A stretch of 8,259 bases of DNA from Caryophanales bacterium UBA3935 (GCA_002385755.1 DGED01000063.1:4398-12656); one strand, 5' to 3'. Shown: positions 1 to 5,863, numbered from the stretch's first letter. The notes: generated by a model from the sequence alone, not told the origin. Made by a program: numbers and translations.

Positions 1-1059
1 TGCCCCGGGGCGCTCGTTATATCGACGCCCGTCTCTTTAGTCGCCGGCATCGGCAACGGCGCCCGGCGCGGCGTCCTCTTTAAAGGCGGGGAGATCATCG
101 AAAAACTCGCCTCCGCCCGCGCGGTCGCCCTGGATAAGACGGGAACGATCTCGCGCGGCGAGCCCGCGGTACGGGAAATCATAACTTACGGTCTCGCCGA
201 GGAAGAAGCGCTCGCGATCGCGGCGGCGGGGGAGGCTTATTCCGAGCACCCGCTCGCCAAGGCGATTGTCGCGGCGGCGCGGGAACGGGAAATTGAGGCG
301 GGGGAATGCGAAAACGTCGAGATCCTTACCGGACGGGGAATCAAGTTTAAGTATAAAGGAAAAGTATATTTTGCGGGAAGCGACAGGTTTCTAAAAGAAA
401 ACGGCCTCACGCCCCCCGGACTGCCCGAATTGGCGGGAGCGACCGCGGTCTTTTTAAGCGACGAAGAAAAGACGCTCGCGGTTATCGCGATCGCGGACGC
501 CGTCCGGCCCGAGGCGCGGTCGACGATAACCGGTCTTAAGCGGCAGGGAATTGAGAAAATCGTCATGCTTTCCGGTGACAGTCATCGCGCGGCGCGGGCG
601 GTCGGGACCGAGGTCGGGGTCGACGAGTATTACGGCGAGCTGTTGCCCGCCGATAAAGCGGCGATCCTCGCCCGCCTGAAAGCCGATTACGCGACCGTCG
701 TCATGGTCGGCGACGGCGTGAACGACGCCCCGGCGCTCGCTTCCGCCGATCTTGGCGTCGCCATCGGCGGCGCCGGGAAAGAAGCGGTCATGGAGACGGC
801 CGATATCGTCTTAATGGGCGACAGGCTCGACACCCTGAACTATGCCTTCGGGCTTTCGCGCGCGACCGGGAGAATCTTAAAACAAAACATTTTTTTCGCC
901 CTGGCGGTCGCGGCGGCGTTGCTTTTGGGCGTCTTGACCGGCAAGGTGAGCCTTGCCTTGGGAATGCTCGTCCACGAGATTTCCGTGTTATTGGTTATCG
1001 TTAACGCCGCAAGACTTTTAAATTATGGTAAAATATATAAGAAGAAAAAGAAAGGGTGA
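1..1059 (+). CDS. Heavy-metal translocating P1B-type ATPase, C-terminal part (5' end outside window)
   Basis: This inner-membrane pump exports a transition-metal ion at the cost of ATP. The window opens in frame 1 at the transmembrane metal-site motif and shows 352 residues. Visible in order are CPG at residues 1-3, where most relatives have CPC, followed by ALVISTPV; the phosphorylation motif DKTGT at 45-49 (Asp45); the P1B signature SEHP at 81-84; GRG at 111-113; MLSGD at 189-193; and GDGVNDAP at 237-244. Two helices follow (about 296-312 and 318-338). The last contains His325-Glu326, as in the HE motif of some P1B subgroups. The tail is lysine-rich. The N-terminal metal-binding region and first helices are missing, so the metal cannot be named; Zn/Cd/Co/Fe-type is more likely than Cu, by inference from the CadA/ZntA-like ALVISTPV stretch. 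The Crp/Fnr gene follows after 4 nt, which implies co-transcription. Confidence 0.95.
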   Translation, partial: CPGALVISTPVSLVAGIGNGARRGVLFKGGEIIEKLASARAVALDKTGTISRGEPAVREIITYGLAEEEALAIAAAGEAYSEHPLAKAIVAAAREREIEAGECENVEILTGRGIKFKYKGKVYFAGSDRFLKENGLTPPGLPELAGATAVFLSDEEKTLAVIAIADAVRPEARSTITGLKRQGIEKIVMLSGDSHRAARAVGTEVGVDEYYGELLPADKAAILARLKADYATVVMVGDGVNDAPALASADLGVAIGGAGKEAVMETADIVLMGDRLDTLNYAFGLSRATGRILKQNIFFALAVAAALLLGVLTGKVSLALGMLVHEISVLLVIVNAARLLNYGKIYKKKKKG

Positions 1060-1063
1060 GAAA

Positions 1064-1741
1064 ATGGAGCGCGACAGCTGCCGTGATTTTGCTTCCTGCG
1101 TCGATCTCGTGCCGATCTTCGCGTTTTTAAGCGCCGAGGAGAAACAAGAAATCCGCGCCCTGGCGGCGCATCGGTTTTACGAGAAAGGCGGGATCGTCTA
1201 TTCCCCCGGCGAGGCCGGGAAGAGACTTTATATCGTTCACGAGGGGAAAATAAAAATCTCGCGTTATACCGATGACGGCCGCGAGCAGATTATCCGCGTC
1301 GCCGGCCCCGGGGAATTCGTCGGCGAGCTTTCGCTCTTCGGCTCGGCGCCCCCGGCGGACTACGCCGTCGCCGTCGAAGAATCCTCTTTATGCGTTATCG
1401 ACGGCGAGCATTTAAAAAAGTTAATCGAAAAACATCCCGCGGTCGGGATGAAAATTATCGAAGAGTTAAGCAAGCGTCTTTCGGTCCTGGAAGAGCTGAT
1501 CGAGGGGATTAACCTCCATTCCGTGGAATGGCGCCTGGCGCGCGTGTTGCTCAGTCGCGCCGATAAAAACAACGTCGTCGTTTTAAACACCACGAAAGGG
1601 AATTTCGCGAGCCAAATCGGCATGAGCCGGGAAACGCTGAGCCGGAAATTCGCCCTGTTTCGCGAGAAACGCTGGATCAAGTTCATCACCCCGCGCAAGA
1701 TTCTCATAACCGACAGAAAAGCGCTGGAAGAAATATTGTAA
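1064..1741 (+). CDS. Crp/Fnr-family transcriptional regulator with FNR-like cysteines
   Basis: A 225-residue DNA-binding regulator. The N-terminal beta-roll (about 17-130) has the family pattern GKRLYIVHEGKIKISR and GEFVGELSLFG. A long dimerisation helix spans about 130-150, and a winged helix-turn-helix lies at about 177-215 with recognition helix MSRETLSRKF (187-196). Cyclic AMP is an unlikely ligand because the Arg-Ser pair that holds its phosphate in CRP is absent (the local sequence is PPADYA). Cys6, Cys12 and Cys110 are notable: Cys12 and Cys110 sit where E. coli FNR has cluster ligands Cys29 and Cys122. I chose ATG 1064 because it follows a ribosome site (AGGGTGAG) and lies 4 nt after the ATPase stop. 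An ATG at 1025 would add only 13 lysine/arginine-rich residues read from the ATPase tail. The effector is unknown; oxygen, redox or metal are the reasonable guesses. Confidence 0.93.
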   Translation: MERDSCRDFASCVDLVPIFAFLSAEEKQEIRALAAHRFYEKGGIVYSPGEAGKRLYIVHEGKIKISRYTDDGREQIIRVAGPGEFVGELSLFGSAPPADYAVAVEESSLCVIDGEHLKKLIEKHPAVGMKIIEELSKRLSVLEELIEGINLHSVEWRLARVLLSRADKNNVVVLNTTKGNFASQIGMSRETLSRKFALFREKRWIKFITPRKILITDRKALEEIL

Positions 1742-1744
1742 AAG

Positions 1745-1774
1745 AAGCCGCAGTTTCGCGGCTTTTATTTTTTC
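1745..1774 (+). terminator. Rho-independent terminator after the regulator gene
   Basis: A perfect 7-bp stem, AAGCCGC (1745-1751) with GCGGCTT (1758-1764), closes a 6-nt loop and runs into a T-rich tail (1765-1774). It begins 4 bases after the regulator stop, so it should end the ATPase-regulator transcript. Confidence 0.88.
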
Positions 1775-1835
1775 TTGGCTTATTTTGCAGGGAATGAAAT
1801 TTTTGATATTTATAAACAATAAAAGCGGTGACGCG

Positions 1836-2996
1836 ATGAAAAAAATAATGTTGTTTGCGAACGCGCTGGGTTGTTTGTTTTTGCTTTTCGCGGGAGGGAA
1901 AGTTGCGTGCGAGCCGGAGTCGGCGGGCGCGGCCTTTGATAGTTCCGCGGTCGCCGGGATCGCGATAAACGCGGATATCGACCGGGAAGTTTTCGAGTTG
2001 TTCGTTAAGCTGAACGAAAGCTACCGAGAGGAAAAAGGCGAGGTTACCGTCGTTTACGAGACGCGCGGGGACGAAGCCGTTTTAAGCTATTTGTTTGATT
2101 TTCACGTTTACCGCGAGGGGAAAACGATTCGGAAAATCAAGCGCGCCTATAATTACCGCGCCGACGACGGTCAACCGCTCGTTTTAAGCGCGTCGGCCTT
2201 AAAAGAGAAGTATTTGCCGCGGCTCGCGCGGGAAATGGAAAAACGGGGCTACGCGATTACCGAGAACGACTTGAAGTATTTTAAATACTCCATCGGGAGT
2301 TCCGAGATTATTTTTTTCTACCCGCTTGACTACGACGCCAACTATATTGAGGTGAGACTCCCTAATTTGGGCGGCGGGGAGGCCGCTTCCGCGAAACCGG
2401 AAAAGCCGGCGCGGCTCGCGGCCTTGACGTTTGACGACGGGCCGGGTCCCGCGACGAAGCAACTCGTCGATCTGCTTGACTCCTACGGGGTCAAGGCGAC
2501 GTTTTTCCTTTTGGGCGAAAGGGCGCGACTATATCCCGAGGCCGCCGCCTATATCCACGCTTCCGGGCACGAGCTCGGCAATCATTCCTATTCCCATCCC
2601 GATTTTACCGATCTCTCGCCGGCCGCGGCGGCTCGGGAAATCGCCGCCGCCAGGGATGCGATCTACCGCGCGACGCGCTCCTACCCGAAACATTTCCGTT
2701 TTCCCTACGGGCACTATTACCGCGACCTTTTGCCGGGGATCGCTTTGCCGGTGGTGTTGTGGAATTGCGATTCCGAGGATTGGCGCTACCGCGACGGGCA
2801 GGCCGTCTATCAAAACGTGATCGCGGGTTTAAGCGATCGCGCCGTGATCCTTTTTCATGACAACGGCCGGCACAAAACGGTCATTGAGGCCGTGATTAAT
2901 TATTTGCTCGCGGCTGGATATGAGTTCGTGACCGTCTCGGAGATGTTTGCGTTTTACGCCGAGGAAAACGTCGTTTTCGGGAGGATTTACTCATAA
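1836..2996 (+). CDS. Exported NodB-type polysaccharide (peptidoglycan) deacetylase
   Basis: This is a carbohydrate esterase family 4 enzyme, 386 residues from ATG 1836, predicted to remove N-acetyl groups from cell-wall glycan outside the membrane. Lys2-Lys3 and a hydrophobic stretch (4-20) form a signal peptide or anchor. Cys25 is not in a good lipobox (KVAC). Residues about 40-180 form an extra domain that loosely resembles the DUF3298/RsiV-like region found before the catalytic domain in PdaC-type enzymes; that match is by eye. The NodB domain follows: TFDDGP (198-203), metal ligands His250 and His254 in HSYSH, RFPYG (288-292), DSEDW (312-316) and LFHD (339-342). All catalytic motifs are intact. 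A TTG start at 1785 is possible, but it sits close to the terminator and would put a poor leader before the signal peptide. A weak GGTGA site precedes ATG 1836. The amidase downstream suggests a wall-remodelling neighbourhood. Confidence 0.92.
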   Translation: MKKIMLFANALGCLFLLFAGGKVACEPESAGAAFDSSAVAGIAINADIDREVFELFVKLNESYREEKGEVTVVYETRGDEAVLSYLFDFHVYREGKTIRKIKRAYNYRADDGQPLVLSASALKEKYLPRLAREMEKRGYAITENDLKYFKYSIGSSEIIFFYPLDYDANYIEVRLPNLGGGEAASAKPEKPARLAALTFDDGPGPATKQLVDLLDSYGVKATFFLLGERARLYPEAAAYIHASGHELGNHSYSHPDFTDLSPAAAAREIAAARDAIYRATRSYPKHFRFPYGHYYRDLLPGIALPVVLWNCDSEDWRYRDGQAVYQNVIAGLSDRAVILFHDNGRHKTVIEAVINYLLAAGYEFVTVSEMFAFYAEENVVFGRIYS

Positions 2997-3016
2997 TCAA
3001 AAACCTCCTAAAAAAC

Positions 3017-3040
3017 GACAATTTTCCCTGGGGGATTGTC
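3017..3040. repeat. Inverted repeat overlapping the amidase -35 box
   Basis: GACAAT (3017-3022) and ATTGTC (3035-3040) are perfect 6-bp arms, extendable inward by T-G and C-G pairs. The right arm forms most of the -35 box of the next gene, so this could be an operator. On the plus strand it lacks a T tract, so it is not a standard terminator of the deacetylase. Read on the minus strand it is followed by GTTTTTT. Confidence 0.5.
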
Positions 3041-3064
3041 AGGAAGCGATACATCGTGTATAAT
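3036..3064 (+). promoter_or_regulatory. Sigma-70-type promoter of the amidase gene
   Basis: TTGTCA (3036-3041) and a perfect TATAAT (3059-3064) are separated by 17 bases. The expected start of transcription is near 3071, giving a leader of about 18 bases that holds the ribosome site. A short dyad, ATACA-TCG-TGTAT (3049-3061), overlaps the -10 box. Confidence 0.8.
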
Positions 3065-3088
3065 TGATGCGAAGGAGAGAAGGAAAAA

Positions 3089-3649
3089 ATGAAGATTATC
3101 GAAAAATTTATGATTCGTAACGATTGTTATCTCGCCGGGCGGAAAATAACGCCCAAGGGCATCATGGTTCATTCGACGGCGACCCCCGGGGTGATGGCCG
3201 GCGAGTGGTTCGCGCGCTGGAACAAATCATACAAGGCCGGCGAGACCGACCGCCAAGTCTGCGTGCACGCGTTTTTGGACGATAAGGATATTTATCAGTA
3301 TTTGCCTTGGGATCATCGCGGCTGGCATGCCGGCGGGAAGGCCAACGACACCCATATCGGCTTTGAGATTTGCGAGCCGGCGGGGCATACTTATCGCGGC
3401 CCGGAAATGATCGGCTATGACGCCGCCATGCGCGAAGATTATTTCCGGAAGGTATTCCGGCGGGCGGCGGAACTATGCGCCTATCTTTGCCGGCTATACG
3501 GCCTTAGCGAGCGCGACATTATCACCCACTGCGAGGGCTATCGCCTGGGAATCGCGAGCAATCACGCCGACGTCATGCATTGGTTCCCGAAACACGGGGA
3601 AAGCATGGACACTTTTCGCGCTTTGGTGAAGCAATTATTAACGGAATAA
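3089..3649 (+). CDS. N-acetylmuramoyl-L-alanine amidase (Amidase_2/PGRP fold)
   Basis: A 186-residue zinc amidase that cuts the bond between muramic acid and the stem peptide. Motifs seen are MVHSTATPG with zinc ligand His28, VHAFLDD (59-65), WHAGG (79-83), IGFEICEP with Glu93, and ITHCEGYRLGIASNHAD (145-161) with His147 and a late His/Asp as remaining ligand candidates. HWFPKHG (164-170) then follows. The protein is only the catalytic domain. It has no signal peptide and no wall-binding repeats, so it looks like a cytoplasmic or phage-lysin type enzyme released by lysis or by a partner, rather than a normally secreted autolysin. No other phage gene is nearby. The start is supported by GAAGGAGAGAAGG just upstream. 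A recycling or sporulation-type role is possible but not shown. Confidence 0.93.
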   Translation: MKIIEKFMIRNDCYLAGRKITPKGIMVHSTATPGVMAGEWFARWNKSYKAGETDRQVCVHAFLDDKDIYQYLPWDHRGWHAGGKANDTHIGFEICEPAGHTYRGPEMIGYDAAMREDYFRKVFRRAAELCAYLCRLYGLSERDIITHCEGYRLGIASNHADVMHWFPKHGESMDTFRALVKQLLTE

Positions 3650-3702
3650 GGTTTTTTTCCGCTATTTATGACAAAAAAATACAAAAAAAGCCATAAAGTT
3701 TA

Positions 3703-3730
3703 TTGACATTAGGAATTATGGTGATATAAT
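3703..3730 (+). promoter_or_regulatory. Consensus promoter of the HU gene, with extended -10
   Basis: A perfect TTGACA (3703-3708) and a perfect TATAAT (3725-3730) are 16 bases apart, with TGA just before the -10 (extended -10). This is the best promoter in the window, as expected for an abundant nucleoid protein. CCATAA (3691-3696) and TTATGG (3716-3721) form an inverted repeat centred on the -35 and could be a control site. The flanks are A-rich. Confidence 0.9.
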
Positions 3731-3765
3731 AAAACTGACGACTAAATACCTGGAAAGGATTGAGG

Positions 3766-4039
3766 ATGACCAAAAAACAACTTGTTGAAAAAATGGCGGA
3801 GAAAGCCTCGTTGACAAAAGCCGACGCCGAACGGGCGTTGGACGCTTTCGTTAGCGCGATCAGCGAGGAACTTGCGGCCGGGGGGAGATGTCCAGTTAAC
3901 AGGCGTCTTTTCCCTTAAAGTCAGCGAACGTTCGGCGCGCATGGGATTGAATCTGAAAACGAAAGAAAAGATTATGATCCCCGCGAAGAAAGTCATCAAG
4001 TTCAAAGCCGGCAAACAACTCACCAGTTTAGTACAGTAA
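3766..4039 (+). pseudogene. hup: HU-family DNA-binding protein, interrupted by a +1 frameshift
   Basis: Small histone-like nucleoid protein that binds and bends DNA as a dimer. From ATG 3766 (site AAAGGA, 6-base gap) the frame reads 39 normal HU residues, then at the G6 run 3880-3885 switches to nonsense and stops at 3916-3918 (50 residues). Dropping one G restores a full 90-residue HU ending at 4037-4039. It has helices at the N-terminus, a VQLTG beta start, Arg55 and Arg58 in ERSAR, the DNA-binding arm, and IPAKKV near the end. Exact HU length after one base change points to a recent mutation or a sequence/assembly error in a homopolymer. The repaired product is divergent: Leu63 replaces the arm-tip proline and Lys66 the usual glycine. 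If the frameshift is real, only the N-terminal half would be made. Confidence 0.88.
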
Positions 4040-4121
4040 TTTTCTTAGCAATCGGTTTTGTTGCGTTTGTTTTATGATGGGAGTCTATGACAAAAATAAG
4101 GTATTTAGTTGCTTCCCGATA

Positions 4122-4136
4122 CCGGGCCTCGCCCGG
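4122..4136. repeat. Small GC-rich hairpin upstream of the shared terminator
   Basis: CCGGGC (4122-4127), loop CTC, GCCCGG (4131-4136), followed by a run of A that joins the next hairpin. It sits in the HU 3' region and may be part of a tandem terminator structure. The rest of 4040-4121 shows no convincing gene. Confidence 0.5.
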
Positions 4137-4139
4137 AAA

Positions 4140-4171
4140 AAAGGCCAGCTCGGCGCTGGCCTTTGTTTTTT
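4140..4171. terminator. Bidirectional terminator between HU and the SRAP gene
   Basis: A perfect 10-bp stem, AAAGGCCAGC (4140-4149) with GCTGGCCTTT (4155-4164), closes a 5-base loop. Plus-strand transcripts run into GTTTTTT (4165-4171) and minus-strand transcripts into a T6 run opposite 4137-4142. It lies immediately past the stop of the minus-strand SRAP gene and about 100 bases past HU, so it serves both. Confidence 0.9.
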
Positions 4172-4172
4172 A

Positions 4173-4859
4173 TTAGCGTTTGTTAACGGGCGTTACGCAT
4201 TCGATGGTATCGTTCGCCGGCCGGTTTACGGCCGTCGAGACTTCCGCGAGCGCCAAGCGCTCGCCGGGAATCGAGAAAAATAACGCCCCAAGTTTCCCGG
4301 GATCGATCCCGTCGTCAAGCCACGGGCCAAAATTCGTCTCGTCGACGATAACCGGCATCCGCTCGTGGATTGAAAGCAATTCCCCGCCCGCCGCGGTCGT
4401 CAGGATTGCGCAGGCGGCGCCCGCCTCTCCCGTCGCGGTCCGGTACTCGTCCCAAATGCCGGCGAGGGCGAAAATCGGCCGGTTTTTGACGGTGATGTAG
4501 TAAGGGACTTTCCCTTTTCCCGTCGCTTGCCATTCGAAGAAACCGGTAACGGGTATCAGGCAGCGCCGCCGCCGGAAGGCGGAGCGGAAAGCGGGCTTTT
4601 CCCTGACCGTTTCCGATTTCGCGTTTATTAATCTTAACGGTTTCGCGTCTTTCCGGGCGAAGCCGGGAACGAAACCCCATTTCAAAAGGCGGAAATACCG
4701 GCGATCGCCTTCGTAAACCACTGCCGGAATCATTTCGCCGGGGGCGATATTGTACCGGGGAAGACGGAACTCGATCCCCGGGTCGTAAATATCAAAATAT
4801 TCCTGTAAATACTCGAGCATCTCGTCTTTGCTGGACGCGATCGCGAAACGGCCGCACAT
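4173..4859 (-). CDS. SRAP-family abasic-site DNA crosslinking protein (YedK/HMCES type)
   Basis: A 228-residue protein of the SOS response-associated peptidase family, which traps abasic sites in single-stranded DNA through a covalent bond from its N-terminal cysteine. From the ATG at 4857-4859 the product begins MCGRF, so methionine removal exposes catalytic Cys2. The other family residues are all visible: Asn37 in RYNIAPG, WGFVPGF (61-67), Asn79 in RLINAKSET, Glu109 in GFFEW and His165 in IHERMPV. GTG 4868 and ATG 4865 lie in frame upstream, but either would bury the cysteine, so the internal ATG is chosen. A GGGTGA site is suitably placed before it. The gene is transcribed alone, convergent with HU and divergent from the hydrolase. 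No SOS (LexA) box was recognised near its promoter. Confidence 0.95.
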   Translation of the reverse strand: MCGRFAIASSKDEMLEYLQEYFDIYDPGIEFRLPRYNIAPGEMIPAVVYEGDRRYFRLLKWGFVPGFARKDAKPLRLINAKSETVREKPAFRSAFRRRRCLIPVTGFFEWQATGKGKVPYYITVKNRPIFALAGIWDEYRTATGEAGAACAILTTAAGGELLSIHERMPVIVDETNFGPWLDDGIDPGKLGALFFSIPGERLALAEVSTAVNRPANDTIECVTPVNKR

Positions 4860-4876
4860 TGTCATCACCCGCTCCC

Positions 4877-4906
4877 ATTATATCATAAAAAAGCGGCGGA
4901 TGGCAA
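4877..4906 (-). promoter_or_regulatory. Promoter of the SRAP gene
   Basis: On the minus strand TTGCCA (4906-4901) and TATAAT (4882-4877) are 18 bases apart, with TGA before the -10 (extended -10). Transcription should begin near 4870, giving a leader of only about 10 bases before the ATG at 4859. Confidence 0.72.
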
Positions 4907-4915
4907 TCATATATA

Positions 4916-4944
4916 TATACATTTCGCCGCCGCCGTGATATAAT
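4916..4944 (+). promoter_or_regulatory. Promoter of the alpha/beta hydrolase gene
   Basis: TATACA (4916-4921, 4 of 6 consensus bases), 17-base spacer, then TGATATAAT (4936-4944), an extended -10. The same nine bases form the -10 of the divergent SRAP promoter. An alternating AT stretch (4908-4919) lies between the two promoters. GTGA (4935-4938) and TCAC (4946-4949) flank the -10 as a small dyad. Confidence 0.72.
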
Positions 4945-4967
4945 TTCACCGGAGGAGATTAGCCAAG

Positions 4968-5732
4968 ATGATTATAAAAGACATGATTTTGGACGGGATT
5001 CCCGTCACCGAGTATCAAAAAGAAGACCGCGCGCCGCGCCGTCTGCTTTTTTTCTTTCACGGTTTTACCGGCGAGCGGAAAACGGGCGTTGGCGACCGGG
5101 CGGAGGCGCTCGCGGATCTCGGGTTTTTGATCGTCGCCCCCGACGCTTACTTGCACGGCGAGCGCTCGCCCGCTTTTTTCGCGAATTGGGACAATAGCCG
5201 CCGCCAAAAGGAAATCGTGAACATTATTATCAGGACCGCGCGGGAAGCCGAGCTTATTTACCGCAAATACTATAAAGACAAGCGCGGCTTTAACACGGAC
5301 GCCGTCTACGCGTACGGGGTGTCGATGGGGGCGGCGATTGCTCTCTATCTTGCGTCCTTTATGCCCGAGGCGAAAACCGCCGTGAGCATCGTCGGCTCGC
5401 CCTCGTTTTGCGCGTTTTACGAACGCAAACGGGAAGCGTACGGGTTCGCGCGCGACGAATATTACGCCGTCAATCTCGCAAGCTACCGTTCGGAGGACCC
5501 GCTCCTTAACTGGCAAAGGTTTAAGGGGAAAAGCCTGTTTCTTTCCGGCGGGACCGAGGACGTTATCGTGCCGCCGGTTTACGCCGAGGAACTGAGCGAG
5601 TTGCTTCGGGGCGAGGACGTCGTCTTTAAAAAGTACGCGACCGGTCACGAATCGACCCCGGAAATGACGGAAGACAGTTACCGTTTCCTAAGCGAGCGCT
5701 TGGCCCGGGATATCGCGAAAAACGGCGAATAA
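4968..5732 (+). CDS. Alpha/beta hydrolase (esterase / prolyl-oligopeptidase-like fold)
   Basis: A 254-residue single-domain hydrolase with no signal peptide, so cytoplasmic. The strand-loop LLFFFHGFTG (26-35) gives the oxyanion hole. The nucleophile elbow is YGVSMGAA (116-123) with Ser119. The acid is Asp198 in GGTEDVIVPP and the base is His227 in TGHEST, so the triad is complete and correctly spaced. Between them, at about residues 143-185, lies a lid-like insert rich in aromatic and charged residues. The overall pattern is like the YitV-type esterases of Bacillus, but the substrate cannot be told from the sequence. GGAGGAG at 4951-4957 is the ribosome site for ATG 4968. The gene appears monocistronic, with the pnt promoter downstream. 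A long open frame on the opposite strand (4959-5648) is a shadow of this gene. Confidence 0.93.
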   Translation: MIIKDMILDGIPVTEYQKEDRAPRRLLFFFHGFTGERKTGVGDRAEALADLGFLIVAPDAYLHGERSPAFFANWDNSRRQKEIVNIIIRTAREAELIYRKYYKDKRGFNTDAVYAYGVSMGAAIALYLASFMPEAKTAVSIVGSPSFCAFYERKREAYGFARDEYYAVNLASYRSEDPLLNWQRFKGKSLFLSGGTEDVIVPPVYAEELSELLRGEDVVFKKYATGHESTPEMTEDSYRFLSERLARDIAKNGE

Positions 5733-5740
5733 CCGGATGG

Positions 5741-5752
5741 CGCCGCCCGGCG
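5741..5752 (+). terminator. Possible weak terminator after the hydrolase gene
   Basis: CGCC (5741-5744) and GGCG (5749-5752) close a tetraloop within a GC-rich patch that leads into the T-rich GAGTTTGTAATTTT. The stem is short and the T tract is interrupted, so the call is tentative. Confidence 0.3.
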
Positions 5753-5779
5753 GAGTTTGTAATTTTATAATGAAAACGA

Positions 5780-5809
5780 TTGATATCTTTCCTTTTTTTG
5801 TGTTATAAT
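5780..5809 (+). promoter_or_regulatory. Promoter of the pnt transhydrogenase operon
   Basis: TTGATA (5780-5785, one mismatch), 18-base spacer rich in T, then TATAAT (5804-5809). The expected transcript start is near 5816, leaving a leader of about 74 bases before pntAA that contains the hairpin at 5823-5863. Confidence 0.78.
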
Positions 5810-5822
5810 TATCTCGGATTAC

Positions 5823-5863
5823 CGGCGGCGAGCGAAAACAAGCGTTTTTTCGGGACGCCGCCG
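5823..5863 (+). promoter_or_regulatory. Long hairpin in the pnt operon leader
   Basis: Outer arms CGGCGGCG (5823-5830) and CGCCGCCG (5856-5863) pair perfectly over 8 bp. Inside them CGAAAA (5833-5838) pairs with TTTTCG (5847-5852). There is no T tract after the outer stem, and the ribosome site (GGAGG, 5880-5884) lies 16 bases downstream. It may stabilise the mRNA or control expression. It does not match a riboswitch class I recognise. Confidence 0.6.

Noticed and set aside
1025..1063. Earlier ATG for the Crp/Fnr regulator
   Set aside because: It would add a basic stretch that is only a second-frame reading of the ATPase lysine tail, and ATG 1064 has a better ribosome site.
3642..3661. CGGAA...TTCCG hairpin at the end of the amidase gene
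   Set aside because: The stem is only 5 bp, includes the stop codon, and its T run lies in the loop rather than after the stem.
3880..3918. Programmed ribosomal frameshift in the HU gene
   Set aside because: The G6 run is slippery, but no downstream stimulatory structure, upstream site or early regulatory stop arrangement was evident, and HU genes are not known for recoding. Error or mutation is simpler.
4088..4177. Possible 29-residue small protein starting at ATG 4088
   Set aside because: It reads straight through both hairpins of the terminator region, and its ribosome site is too close to the start.
4959..5648. Long open frame of 229 codons on the minus strand opposite the hydrolase
   Set aside because: The plus-strand gene has a complete catalytic triad, promoter and ribosome site. 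The opposite frame shows no recognisable domain and is expected in GC-rich coding DNA.
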